A stretch of 64,000 nucleotides of DNA from contig MNCI01010116.1 of the NCBI GenBank assembly GCA_015680685.1, forward strand, positions 205,814 through 269,813, read 5' to 3'. This document shows, in pieces, positions 10,023-25,000 of this stretch. The notes beneath the pieces were generated by a model. That model saw only the letters and a program-made list of their open reading frames with translations. It had not been told where the DNA came from and made no database searches. This stretch comes from Gnetum montanum (lineage: Eukaryota > Streptophyta > Gnetopsida > Gnetales > Gnetaceae). How positions within the stretch are numbered: position 1 is the stretch's first letter; every line of letters begins with the position of its first letter. The position numbers and the translations under genes are program-made.

Positions 10023-13000
10023 CTGTTAAGATCTATTCCTCGCATGGAAAAGACATTGATTGCACGATCAATAATAGATGAAACGCTTTGGTTAACACGT
10101 TTTGATGAGTATCCTCCAGATTTTGAAATCTGACCAAGGAAGTGCATGTCCAACATAAACTGAAATATCAATGCCAAGTTAATGATCAGCTAGTGACAAT
10201 GAAATAACAAAACTTTGCCAAAGGAACATAAGATTGCCATTTATTTTAAATTATAATAATGAAAGAAAATTCTTGAGAAGACTAGCATTCATGACATACT
10301 TGCTGCAGCCCAATTGCTGTAAGTGGAGCAGATTCATCTTCAATCACTTCCCAGAAGTCCTGATCATTTGATAACCATAAAATGACAGTTGAAATCAATC
10401 TTCTAAACAATTGCTTCACTACCTTTTCTCTTCCAACCAACACACTTGCAGCAAGATGATTGAACTCGTTCAGCTTTATATATAGTGCCTGCACATACAA
10501 AACATGGAATTATATCTACAATTTTTCTATTTATAACAAAGCATCATCCAATAACGTGCATATATCAACATCTAGAACCTGGAATGATGACGAAGGCATG
10601 GCATCTGGATCCCAGAAAAGATCCTCAGTCCTCTCGGTCAGATATGAATTTCCTGTTAATTGCACAGTGCCTTCTTTATTATATATAAGACTGAGGACAT
10701 ATTGTTGACAAAAGTGATTTCTCAATCTGTCTGCGGTACCCTGCAGAAGGCTTTTCGAATCCTTAAGTTCAAGAATTGGTAGTTTCTCCAACGATATTTC
10801 TTCAGTTACATGACATGCATCCCGTTGACTTTCAATTAGTTTGAAAATTTTTACAAGAGATATTGGAAGAAGTTCATCTGCAAGGGCTGATGCACTCCCC
10901 AAAAGGGCAAGTTGTTGAGACTCTGTTTCTGCTCTGATAAAATTTGTATTATCTCGATATTCTAAATTGCCTTCATCCTCACAGGGGCATGGTATGGCTT
11001 TGATACATGCATTAATGAAGCAATCAAAAAGGCAAGCCAATCCATGTAAAATGCTTTCTCCAAAGTAAAAGCATATAAATGGTGTCATGCGTTCCACAAA
11101 TTCCTGAATTGAATTCAATAATTGACATCCGTGAACAATTTTGGTATAATTTTTCCTTCCCAAAATATTTGAAATTCAAGACAAATTCAAAAATGAGGTT
11201 TTTAATTAGCAATAAAATAACCAAAATGTGACAGTAGATCATACTGTTCACTCCAACAGCAGCAGTAGCTCTATTGGGTTTGCGTACTAAAATTTTAACA
11301 TTATAACCAATATAAATCCAATGATGATTAAAAGGGTCCATCAATTGGAATGATGGTAAGGTGCTCATTTCTCAAGTTGTAAGGCATTGGTTCGAGCACA
11401 GGGCACAGCCACTCAAAAAGAGGCTAGGCTTTCGATCATCTACCAGCCCTCCCAAAAGCCTGCTTGGCAGGACAAGCATTGAGTCTCCGTGTGCTGATCC
11501 TTTTTTCTAAATCCAAGGATGATTAAACATTGAATACTGACAGAAGCATGAACAGCTAATTTTAATAGTTCAAGGAGATGGAACATCAAGAAAAAAAAAA
11601 CAAGGAAAGATAACCAGATTACCACAGAAAATATGAAGGGCTAGTCAACATGTAATTAATGCTTAATACTGCACTATAACCTTATTGAAGTATCGGTTGC
11701 CATGAAAACACAAATTTGACTAGATTTTCCTCACAGCTCCTTATCCTATACCAATTACACTTAGCATGCCTTTCTTGTATTTGATTTGATTTTTCTGGTC
11801 TTTGCATTTTATTTCAAGAGGCTGGTGACGAACCAGAATCATCTCGGTTATGTCAATCTCGTAAGTGTGAAGATGTCAATGTGACAAAGAGAACTTGTAT
11901 TGCTGACTCATATCACTCTTGCTGTGTTGCGAGGCAGCGGTTTCAGTGATCATCAAATAGGAACCTGTTGTAGACGCAATCTCCCATGGCATGAAGTAAC
12001 TTCATACCGTACATAAATTTCCTAATACATAGAAACCGAAAAAAATAGCACTAACATTTAGAAAACCATCAATGGCCAAGGAACAACAAGATGTTATTGC
12101 TCAACACAAATTATACAATCTCGGTAAGAAATAACTGGAAGAACTGTTTAAGGAAATAAGTTATAATTCAACAAAATACTTTTAAAGAGATGACTGATCT
12201 GAAAAATTAAAGAAGAGATATGAAGCATAAAATAGCATTAAGTTAAACCAAAAAGGAAAAAGTACAAAAGCTAAGAATAAAAGAACAATAAAGGAAGACG
12301 ATGATCAACATGAAGAAAGCAACTGGAGATACGTAGAAATAAGTATAGGAGCATTCACTCTCAAAATAAGCGAAGAAAAGAATGAAACAAGACACCAAAT
12401 TAAAGAATTTCATTCAAAGAAGAAGAAAAGAGTTAAAGATATTCATTCTCTCCAAATGATATTTACTTCAGATTCTGATGCTCAATGAAAGATATTCATA
12501 TAATCCACGCTAAATGCTGTGATATTCACCCAGAGAATCTGAAATAAAGAAGTGGACAAAGTGAGCATGAGCTCACAAGCTAGCACATAGAGGTTCAGAG
12601 CTCAAATCTTTGAGCCAAAGCCCAGCAAAGCATCTTGATTGTCTCTTTGTTAGTAAGATGCTTCATAGAAAATTACCCACTGGTCAATATCATGCACAGA
12701 AAAACATTTTGGAGAATCCAGCTTGTGTCTTATGTTCTTCAACAATAGAAACTGTTGATGATCCTTTTATAAATTGCCCATTTATTTGGGATATTCAAAA
12801 TGAGTTCAGACAAAGTACTCAGAGGTCACCACCTGCAGGTAATTCTGTTAATGATTTTTTGTTGGCTTGGAGGGATGGTAAGGTACTTGTTTCTCAAGTC
12901 ATAAGACCTAAGTTTGAACCTAAAAGCAGCCACTCAAAGGAGGTTAAGCTTTCGCTCATCCACTGCCCCTCCTAGGACCCTACCTTGGTGGGATGAGCGT

Positions 13001-16000
13001 TGAGCCTCTACATGATGATCCTTTTGGCAACAACATCCTTATAGAGGACAACAGGATAAGGTGTGGACAGCACTTCCATAGTTTATCTGGTTTACGATAT
13101 GGCAGGAAAAAAATTTTCGAGTTTTTCAGCTGAGGTCAAGAAGCTCAATATCAATGTAGGTTGCTACTTTGGCTCTTTGAAGAGAAGCTGCCAAATTTCA
13201 AAGGAATTATAACTGGAACAATGTTACTTATTTATTTCCCCAAAAGAGGAATATGGACAGTAGATTATACATTGTTTTGTTTGTTTATTCTTTAAATAGA
13301 ATTATCTTTTTGTGATCCAGCCACTATAGATCCAGGATGTCCATTTGATTTTAAAAAAGCAAAGCATCTTTACGGAATATTACCCCAAGAAAAAGATATG
13401 GGCAAAGTGGTTGTGTCAACCTATCACAATACATAACATGGAAAAGACTCATTCCAAGAATTTTCATTCAAAATTCAATTGACTGAGTTGAGAGTTTCCC
13501 CTATTTAATTAACTATCTAGTAACTAGGAGTTCACAGATTCTAACAGCTATCAATGTAATGAATTGTTTCCTTTAGACATTCATTAGAAAATTCAATAAA
13601 GCTATACAGAGGTAACTGGCTACACATTTATTGTTCCAAAACTTGATAGGTAATCTACTACATATTCATTGTTCAAAAAACCTATAGCTGGTTTCCTATA
13701 AAGACAAATTTCCTAGTGTATGTTATGAGCTTAATTTTTGCTTGAGATCTTTTTAATTCAATATTGAACTGACCTCAACCATAGAATAAAATCTGTATGC
13801 ACTCATAACCAGCTCAATTTGAAATTCAAAATCAGCACTATTTTCCTCTGAAAGGTACTCATTATCAACGGATGAAGAAAGGCGCCAATCATCATTTGCT
13901 GCAATTAAATAAATATCTTCCTCAAGGTTCTTTATGATTTCATCCAAGGTAGTTTCCCAAAATGCCTGCATAATATTTAAGACATACGCACTGAGCAATA
14001 AGCCATGGTTATCAAGAGTAGCACTGAGGGAAACAGAAGCTTCGACAGACACTGCAGCTGCTTGAAGAACCATCATCCCCTGTAAGGATGATAAATAATT
14101 TTTGATTAGCTTAACAAAACGCCTGAGTTCTTTTTGAGCCCACAGTGATAGCTTTGACATATACTCTGGCATGTCTGGCATGTCTCCAAATATTGCAGCA
14201 ACATCCTTTGTTGCTTTTGCAATCACTGAAAAAACCATTTGAGCTAGACTGGCACCATAAGTTCCTGAGTACAATTGACTGGAAGGTAGTAGATTTTCCA
14301 TATTGTTTCTTAATTGCAGACGATGACAGTGAAGCAACAAATCAAGAGCCCGATCACCATGACCTAATTTAAGCAAGCCAGAGAGTGCTTTACGCAATTC
14401 AGAAACAGATACTGCTGGAAATTCTACAACTTCAGCAAGTTGTTTGGCAAGCATCTCCTTCCTCTCCAATAATGCAGATTGGTAGATCAAAAATGTGGCA
14501 GATGAGGTATCAACAATATTTTGAAAATGAAGGAATGTATCTTCTTCTGCATCTAATCTGGCCAAAGCCTCATCCTTTTTATGCTCAGCCAAAAGCACAT
14601 CCAGCACATCACATAGGTTATTTGTATGATCCTCTAGTTCACTAGTTGGAGAGTTTTCATCCATGTTTAACGTATCCTCTTTTAGATCCCCAGACTGTTC
14701 ATCAAGAATAGTAGAAACAGCTTCATTCAATGCCTCTAAATAGCCTCCATTCTTCAGCTGATTGACAAGATCCTTTTGACTGAATATTTGATCTTTTAAT
14801 TGCGTTACCTCATCGTCCAGATCACGGAGATCTTGCGATACACTGAATACAACAGAATTTCATGGCTGTTAGGAGATCCTATATATTAATATAAAATCTA
14901 AGATCCAGGCAGTAGCACCAGGATAGCAATTTTGAAAATTTACTAGTTTAACAGTTACAACTCTACCTTCAGAAGACCAATTATAAAGAAGAAACGATTA
15001 ACGTTAATGTAAGAAGTTTTAAAATGATTGACCTTGTCATCACAAGTACAATAACATGCAAAACCATTTAGTGGATGGGATTAGTAAAGTATAGTTGATA
15101 TGATGAACTTTGACTTATAATGAACAAGAGAACAAGACATTCAGGTTAAAATGAACAAATTCAAATAATTTACTCAGAAGAGGTTCAAGCCTGTTTATAA
15201 GATTTGTGACAAGCATTCACTAGGTCACAAGTTCAATCTCAACATCTTATGTCAAAAGAAAAGAAACTGCATAAAAGAAATATCCAAAATCCAAATTTTT
15301 TTCTAATAGATAAAGGTCTCCACGTGGATTTGATTAACAATAGAAAAAAAAAACATCATAGGTTGTAATATTATGTACAAACAGAAAACAAAAACTGATA
15401 TTCATTAACATAAGCAAGTGGACACCCTTCAAGCTATCCACATCTCCATAAATGGAATGGCTTTTAATTTCCTTGAGGAAATCCTTTTAAATCTCTTGCT
15501 GCATTGTTTTGGAAGCTCTATTTTTAAACATATCAGCATATTAATACTTGTTTCAACTTAGCAGAAAGGATACAAAAAATGCAGTATACTAAAACAAATG
15601 AAATACTAAAAAAATGATTATATATTGATATATAACAAGAATAACCAAAGCAGCTCACCTAAGGAATGCTGTGTAATTTGAAAACAAATTAAAATTTAGT
15701 TCAGCAGCAGAGGTTTTCTTCATTTCCAGTAATGTTGAGCAAAGATATCTGATGCCCTGCAAAATACATTCCTAAGTCAATGGATATTGCTGCATATTGT
15801 TATCTTTATAAAATCAATTTGTATTAACCACAATGGACAATATTATTGAATTCCAGTGCATAACAGTTCACGTTGAAAACTGACCTGAGTTCACGGAAAT
15901 TAAGAAGATGTCAGGAACATCAAATTTACACTTCAATTACTTTTATATTGATTTTTATTTTTGGTTTCAACAGGTCAAAAGTCAGTTTTACTCAAGAAAA

Positions 16001-19000
16001 AAAAATTAGCTCTGGAACAGATCAAGAATCCAGGACAAGAAGCATAATCAAGGTTCATTACATATATAACCAATCTAAAAGAGAAATAATAAACAACCTG
16101 TACAATTACAAGCAGCTGTTATTCAGCTGAGAGAATTCCAAATCTCTTCTCAAAATTTCTTCAACAATGCCAATCCTAAGCCTGGATATGAAAAGAGGAG
16201 GGTTAGCATCAGGTTGGCAGTTGGCTGTAAAACCATGTGATTTAGCATCAATCATAGGGTTGTTTAACATATGTGGTTTTTGGTGGGGAGAGGGTTCAAA
16301 TGAGGCATGTGGAATGGGCAGAACAAACGAGGCACATGGAGCGAACGAGACACACGGAGCAAACAAGGAGTGTGGCATGGATGTAGTGTGCAAAATAGGC
16401 AAGGCAAACAGAGGACATAGCCGCAATACCAACGATAGCACTCGAGGAGCCCAAGAGGCACCGACAAGTTTAAGGGAGACAGGGTGTGCAGATTTCAATG
16501 GAGAGGACTGCATTGGGGGGGACCCTGAACTAGCTAATGGGACGATCGAAGAATACTCCCACTCAAACAGTATCATGCGCCTCCGTGTTAGTGGGCCATC
16601 GGCGGAGGGAGTCAAGACCATGCAACGCAGTTTAATCGGGTGTTTCGTGTCCTCTAGTGCCCGCCCCTGGATGGACTTGATTCAGCGATGGGCAAAGGAG
16701 AGTTGGGGGGTTGGAGGGGTGGATGTTCGGAGCCTGTCAGAGGATCTGCTCCTATTCATATTTCTGACTCTATAGGTTTGCGACTCGGTCCTTCAAGGGG
16801 GGCCATGGTTTTATGGCACTAGGGGGCTGGCTCTGACCCCCTAGTGACCAGGAGCACACCATGAACCTAATTTGTTTGCTCATGCCCTAGTCTGGATACA
16901 GATATCTGGGATTCCATGGGAAATGTGGCATCTTGGATTCCTTAAGTGCTTGGTGGGCTTCTTCGGGAGGTTCATTACCTTCGATAAAGTTACTCAAGTG
17001 ATGGAGCGGATGGGTTTTGCCCGCTTCTGCGTATCGAGAAATCTCTCCTCGAAGGACCTCATCAAGGAGAGAGTGCTTGAGCTCCCGAGTGGGGAGGAAC
17101 GACTTCAAGCCAAATCTGAGAATTTGGAGGGTGTGCCTTTCGGGGAGAAGGAGAAGGTTTCTCATCTTTGTGGGGGAGGGGGCAAAGGTTGTTCCTTCTG
17201 CAGGAAGACCGAACACCGCCACTTTGACTGTCAATTTCGGGATGGCGAAACAAAGCTGATACAAGAGGAAACCCGTAAGTTAGATGAGGGTGGGGAATGG
17301 ATGACGGTTGGGTGTAAGGGGCGATCAATGAGACCACCACCGCCACCGCCACCCCCGCCTCCTCCCCTCCTGAGGTCCTCACCACAGGCCTCCCCACATT
17401 CTTCCCCATGGTGGGTGCAGGACACCGGCACCCCCCTCGCCTCACCACCGTCTATCAAGCCAACGGTCCCCGAGATTGTGCCCCCCCCCCCAGGCGAATG
17501 GGTCAACATGGTCAGAGGGAGTACCACATCCCGTAAACCTAGGGAGGTGGGCCCACCCTTAGAGGATTCGAGCAATAGCCCAATTACACGTGCGGGGGAT
17601 CACCTTGGCCACCCGTTTGAGAGTCTATTAAGGGAGAAGCAAACGAAACAAAGTATTGACCTAGGATTGCAGCAAACCCTACAGGAGGTCTACCAACACC
17701 GCACAACTAGTCACACATGAAGCTCTTCACTTGGAATTGTAGGGGACAGGGTACACCCTATAAAAGAAATACCCTACAACAGATAGTTCGTTATGAAGAT
17801 TGTGACATTGTTTGCCTGCAGGAAACTAAGCTACAGGAGGTAGAGTCCTGCCATCTCCAATGGGATGGCTAGAAAGTCCATCTACGCCCCTGTGTGAGGC
17901 GAGCGGGGGGTCTAGCTAGCCTAGCACGTTGTGACATGATACTTGTGACTCATCGCAATGGCCCCTGACTGTTCACATCCCCTCCCAGGTTATATGGCTA
18001 ACCAACTTTTGTGGACCTCAAGTGTGGGAGCAGAGACTACATGAGTTGGATCGTGTGGCGACACTGGTGCAGGATCGTCTAAGCTGCAAAGAAAGCTAGG
18101 CTTGCAAAGGATAATTGATAAAAATCTTAAGCTAATCACAAGGCCCATTTGCCACCCAAGGGTCCAAGTTTCAAGAACCAAGGTCAGCCAAGTCGCCAAA
18201 GCAGGACCAAGAATTTTCATAACATTAGAAACAGTAAACAGTCTTTCAGCCAATACCAAACCCTAGGAAGTAACAGAAATTGGAACCACCCCATGCAAAG
18301 TCAAGCTAGTAATTATCCTATGGAAGAAGGTAAAAATCGAAGCATCAATATGGGACCATCTCAAAGTCAAAGATGTTACATATGTGGTGGATCTCATTTG
18401 AAGAAGTTCTCTGCAGAAAATCAGACACAGAATACTAGCCAAGCTAACCAAGGATTGGTTCAAAATGTGTCACAATCTGTTTATCAACCTATGGGAAGAC
18501 TTCAGGCTGTAGTTGAAAACCAAGGCATGAAATTTCAGAATTCCATCATAGCAAGTAAGGGTCTAGTAAATGGTAAAGAGGTATCAATGTTATTTGATTA
18601 TGGTACCCCCATTGCTTCATATCACCTAGGTTGGTGTTAAATGAAAATCTAAGTTGGATGCCAGTAGAGAGGTGAATTGAGTTGGCCAATGGTTCTAAAA
18701 CCAAGGTCAATAGGAAGGTCCAAGGATATACATTGTTCCTAAGTGGGGGAGAGTTTGAGTTAGAGCCAATTGTCATAAATTTAGGAATCTTTGACATTGC
18801 ATTGGGCATGGACTGGCTATGTTCACATAACGCAATCATTGATTGGAAGGAAAAGACAGTTATTTTAAAGGTGAATGGTCAAGAAATGAAAATTCAAGGG
18901 GAACCTAAGACAACTACAAGAAACTTGGTTGCTGCTAGGAAAATTAATAGGAAGCTTCGAAGGGATAATCAAGTCTTCATTGTTTATTGCAAATCAATCC

Positions 19001-22000
19001 TTGTGGTAGATGATCAACATTTTTTAGATGATGTTCCTATTGTTTGTGAGTAGAAAGGTAATTTTGCCAAACAACTTCCAGCAATGCCACCTCATCAAGC
19101 AGTTGAGTTCACTATAGACTTGGTCCCTGGAACAACACCTTAGAGGATGTCTCCTGCAGAAATGGCAAAACTTAAAGTTACAATTAGAAGAACTTCTACA
19201 AATGGGCTTTATTAGGCCTAGTGTGTCTCCATGGGGTGCACCAGTTTTATTTGTCAAAAAAAAGGATAACACATTAATGCTATGTATTGATTATCACTAG
19301 CTAAATAAGGTTACCATCAAGAACAAATATCCTTTGCCAAAGAATAGATAATTTCTTTGATCAATTAAAGGAAGCCAAGGTATTCTCCAAAATAGACCTC
19401 AAATCATGGATCACCACCTTCGAATTAAAGAAGAAGACGTCCACAAGACAGCATTTAGAACTAGATAAAAACATTTTTAATTTCCAGTGATGCCTTTGTG
19501 GTCTTTCTAATGCTCCAGGGGTATTTATGGGTCTAATGAACCACATTTTTCGGCCATATCTAGACTCATTTGTGATAATCTTCATAGATGACATTTTAAT
19601 TTATTCCAAGAGTTATAAGGAACATGAGCAGCATCTTAGAATTATTTTGCAAATGCTAAGAGATCATAAATTGTATGCAAGCCTAAACAAATGTGCATTT
19701 TGGCAAGAAAGCATGCAATTTTTGGCAGACTCAAACAATTGCTTGCAAGTGCAGCAGTACTAGCCATGCCCAATGTTAGTAAGCCTTATGTGATCTACAC
19801 TAATGCATTAGAGGAAGGTTTGAGCTATGTTTTAATGCAAGATGATAGGATAATAGCTTACGGGTCCCACCAGCTCAAAACTCATAAGAAGAATTACCCT
19901 CTTCATGACTTGGAGATAGCAGTTGGTGTCCATGCACTTAAATTTTGACATCACTATTTATATGGAGTAAGTTTTCAAGTGTGGACTGATCACCACAGCC
20001 TAAAGTACATTTTTACACAACAAAATCTAAACCTAAGGCAAAGAAGATGGATTGAATTCCTTAGTGACTACAATTTTGAGATTATGTATTATGAGGGCAA
20101 AGGTAATAAAGTAGTTGATTCATTGTGTAGGAGAGGATATTTGAAGGCCATAATAGAAATCAAGGGTCCAATTCCATCTATTAGAGCTAAAGCACAAATT
20201 GTTGATTCCTTTTGTCAAAAGGTCAAGTCCCAAATGTGAGAAAACCAGAATTTTTCATTGTGGGAAATGATAAAGTTTTAAGGTATAAGAACAAAGTGCA
20301 TGACCCTCAAGGTAAGAACCTTAGAAGAAAGATCATGAATGAATTTCATAATCCTCCTTTAGCAGGGCATCCTGGTGGGTACAAAATGTATCAAAGCATG
20401 AAATCAGAATTTTGGTGGCTAGGAATGAAGGCAGATGTAGCATACTTTGTTGCCAAGTGCCTCATTTGCCAATAAGTCAAAGCTGAACATAGGCATCCAG
20501 CAGGTTTATTATGTCCTCATGATGTGCTTGAATACAACCAATTCTTTTACTAATGTGAGATTTAGACTCACCAATCATTTGGCAATCATATGAATTTTAG
20601 ATTCATCAAATCCATGTTCTATGTAAGATCCCAGTTAAGACAATGTAGAGTGCAGAAAGGATAGCAAAAGTCTATATTGAGAACATCATTAGGCTGCATG
20701 GAATTCCTTTAAAGATAATTTCTGATAGGAATACAATATTCTTGTCTAAATTTTGGAAAGAAATTCAAAAGGCTTTTGGAACCAAATTAAATCCAAGCAA
20801 TGCTTATCATCTCCCATAGACGGTCAAGTAGAAAGAGTAAATCAAGTGCTAGAAGATCTCTTGCATGCTTGTGTTCTTGATAATCCAAGAAGTTGGGAAG
20901 ACTCCTTACCCTTAGTTGAGTTTGCCTATAACAATAGTTATCACAAGTCAATAGGCATGGCTCCTATTGAGGTTCTCCATGGGAGGAAATGTAGAGTTCC
21001 TACTTCATGGAGTGAGTTAGAAGACAAAGTTATAATTGGACAAGAATTACTTCAAGACATGGAACAAAACATGGGAATTATAAGGGAAGGGCTCAAACAA
21101 GCAGCAAATAGACAGAAGAGTTACGCAGATAAAAGACAAAGACCCCTAGAATTTGAAGTGGATGAGAAGGTTTTTCTTAAAGTTTCCACCATGAAGGCAG
21201 TTGTTAGAGGTGTAAAGAGGTCAAAGTTAGCCTTAAGATTCATTGGACCATTTGATATTTTGGAAGGGATTGGACCCGTGGCATATAAACTAGCTTTACC
21301 CCCTCAATTGGCACACATGCACAATGCTTTTCATGTAAGTTTGTTAAGAAAATATATCTACGATCCATCTCATGTTTTGAATTGGCAACATATTCAAGTG
21401 GAGGCAGACTCTTCGACTATGGAACAAACAGAGAGGCTCCTAGACAGTCAGATAAAGAGGTTGTCGAACAAAGAGGCTGATAACAAGGCTAAGACATTAA
21501 AGTCAAATGATAGAACCATGGATTGCATGAGGCTACTTGGGAAATGGAGGCTGAAATGCATGAGCTTTACCCATTTTTGTTTATAGATTCCCAAGAGTGA
21601 ATCTTCTTAAATGGGAGAGTTATGTAGTGCCCCACATTTGTACATGTGACCTTAGTACTCTATTAAATACTTTGACTTTAACTTATTTTAAATACTTTGA
21701 CTTTAACTTATTTTAAAGCTTATATATATGTGTGTGCGCACACACACACCTAATGCTTCTAAGAAATATAAAAACTCTTGTTTGGATGACATAAGCAAAA
21801 TTACTGTTTATTTCTAATTTCTTTCTAATTATTTATTATTTTAAGTCTATATATATAGTTGACGAATGAGCATAACATAGGCTAGCATTATTTTAAAATA
21901 ACACTAGGAAATTAATGTAATGTGGATCCATGGTTTATGTTGACATTTAGTTAGAATTGTTAATTTATTGAATATTTAACTAATTAAAATATGTTAAAAA

Positions 22001-25000
22001 TTCAAATTTGTCAAATCGTGCTCAAATTTGGTGGACTATCTCAATTTTACACCCAAAATATAGCTCTATAATTAATTTTTCAATTTGAGTCATAGATTTT
22101 GCAATTTTAATATTAAATGATTTAAAAAGTGCCTTGTGGGACCATTCCTTGATTCAATTAAAATATTGATTTTTAGCATGGTAGCTATGGCATGTTTGTG
22201 TTCGTTATGACCGACTCAACATGTAAAATGCTTGATGTACAAAAAGTTTAGTACCAATGATTTTTACTAGATAAATTGTAGGAAATGTCGAAAATAGGTA
22301 AAAAGCCAAAAATAAATTAAAAACCATCATAGCTTATAATGTAAAAAGTGACTTAAAACATGACAAAAAGGTAGGACCATAAGAAAGGTCAATGTGGGAT
22401 GGTGATATGTGCTTATGACATACTTATGTTATCTATTTTATTTATATGCTAATTGTCCACTTCATATTAATGGCTGAAAAAGGGACAAGGAACTCATTTA
22501 ATAGGGACCATGTGAATCTCTTACGTGTTGTCACTTCACATTTCCACTTTCTCATGAGAACTTGCTTGTCCTAGTTAAGTAGCAATAATGCCATGAATTA
22601 AAAAAAAAATTGAAGAATGGTTTGTCTAGTCTTTGCCAATTTTGTAAACTTTTATGCACAAGTCTTTGTACAAGCCTTAAAGGTCTCCTTCATCCTATAA
22701 ATAGAGAGGGGGTTTGCTCTCATTTTCACCTTTGCTAAGGAAGGAGAGACAATGCTAGTTTGAGGTATGAAGAGTTGAGAGGAGAAAGAGAGTGGGTGTT
22801 CCTTGCTTGTTCTCAACCATCTCTTGGACTGTCTTGAGTGTTCTTGTGGACTATTGAGAAGTTGATTTTGCTACTACTGTTTGAGGCTTTTGTGACTAAT
22901 TTTTGGGGATTATTTTGCTGATCCAAAGGACTGTTTTCTTTGATTTTTGTGAGAGGATTTCAGCAGCACCTTGGACTTGCATTTTGAAGCTGATTTCTTG
23001 AGGTTAACAACTAGACAACAACCCAAGCTTGAGGTGTCCTCTCCCTCCCTAAATTGGCCAAACTCAACTCTACAAATGGGTATTCCAAATCTTTGTTGTA
23101 CAAAAATTTTCAGTAGTGTTTGATGTTGTATTGGCTTGGACAAGTGAGGATTATTTACAAGGGTATGTAGGATTTTCTTGTAAGTTGTGAGTAATGCATG
23201 AGGTTTTTCATAAGTCTTGATCTGATTTTTGGCATGCATGTTTTAGGCTTATGAGTTAGCATTTTCTTTGGGTCATGTGCACTTGATATTTCATGTTTTT
23301 GTGATCATTCTTAAGGAATGGCCCCTATCATTCTATCCAAGGCTAGTGATCTCTTATGTTGGCTACAAGGGTTTAGTTCTTAGAGGTGCTTGATAGTGTT
23401 AGCCTCCACCGTTTTATCCAAGCCCGATGTTTTTCTTGTGTGGCCTACAAAATGCTATAGGATTGGAGGGACTTGGTGCATCACAGCTGGATGGCCAAAG
23501 GGTCCATTGAGTACTCATTTAAAAATAAAAAGAAACTATGCATATTGATGATTTTTGGTGTCTTTGTGAAATGCACATATTCTGTTTTGTTGAGCATTTT
23601 TGGGTCAGTTTTTTAGGGGTTTTCAAGAAAGTTGTCATGTCCCAATTCACTGTTAAATGGTTCTTTGTTCAAGCCTACATTTTTCTCAAAGTGATAACAT
23701 GGGAGGCTAGAAAAAAATTTACTATTAAAGATTTCAAAAGTTTGACATCAAAGTAATCCATCATGGTAGTCAAGTCTGCCACATATCAGATTTTAATGTT
23801 TTCTCTCCTTTCTATTCTGCATATGAGCAAATGTAATTTTGGTTTGTGGTCTGCTCCATAAATCAAAAGTTTAATTATTTAATGATGACTGTCCTTGGTG
23901 AGAGATTGCTACTTTTATTTTACAGTTGTTTACTGTTTCTGTTTCTGAAATAAATTTTTTTTGAAAAAAAAATAGGGAGACTGACTATTCTCTGAACAAG
24001 AAAAGGCAGGAATTAGAGACTATAATTCTTCTTTCAGTTGGTGTAGTCTAGTTTTTGTGCCTCATTACTTGCAGTGCCCTCAAGTCTGAATTTATTTAAT
24101 ATATGCACATACTTAAGAACTTGGTATCGCTTTCTAGTTATGAAGTTTTCTTTTTAAAGCTATAAGGTCTGTTAGGGTCTGTATGTATGTTTCAGCCACC
24201 ACACCCAGAAAATTGCAGAGTTTGAAATGCCTTATTAAATCCCAACTCTTCATAAACTGTGTCAATAATTAAAATTTCAGATTTATTTCAGGCCCCCTTT
24301 TCCCCTAAACTCATATTTGATTGCCAAAAATTCAAGCACTACTTTTAGACCTTGTTTGCCAAATTTAAGATGCCTGAAGTTGGAGAAAAACATTGGCTGA
24401 TTTTCCCTTGAAAAGCAAACCCTTGTGCTGTAACTCTCTCTATTGTATGATGTAAGCTAGTTCTTACATGTCATTTAAAACATACTCAAGATGCACACTT
24501 ACCTTTTTCAATTGTGTAATAAGGATAGTCAAATCTTTGAAGCCTAGAAGTCTCCTTGGAGTAAGTCTTTTATTGCACAATGAATGTTTTGTACATTTTG
24601 TCATAATTAGATTTTCCTTTCATGCAAAGTAAAATATCATTTATCTATTCTTGTATGCTAACCCCACTTTTTTAACAGCAATTATATTCTTTTATTTGTG
24701 CAAAGAAAATAAGGAAATATGTGTGATCATGTATGTTTATTTGTTTTCCCTACATAAATTATTATTAGAAGCCTTTTGGGCCCTAGCTTAAGAAATTCAC
24801 TTAGATTGACAGCTAGTAATTAGGTGGATGATGCATTTTATTGGTGTACATTGTGTGAAGCATGTAGTATTTTTAAGGATCATTAACTAATTATTTTAAT
24901 AATAATATATTCATCCCCATATCTTGAATGGATGGGTTGCATGATTTATTTATTTTGCATACACCCTACCCTAGATGTGCAAATGAACACCACTATCTAA

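Larger units (their letters stand above)
16140..18088 (+). mobile_element. L1-type LINE, copy 2, 5' part only (EXO84 intron 1)
   Basis: Same family as the element at 1-4400 but on the opposite strand. It keeps ORF1 and the first part of the ORF2 endonuclease, then stops in mid-domain near 18088 where gypsy gag sequence begins. LINE copies usually lose their 5' end; this one has lost its 3' end, which points to a later deletion or recombination. The sequence is more AT-rich than copy 1. Confidence 0.85.
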
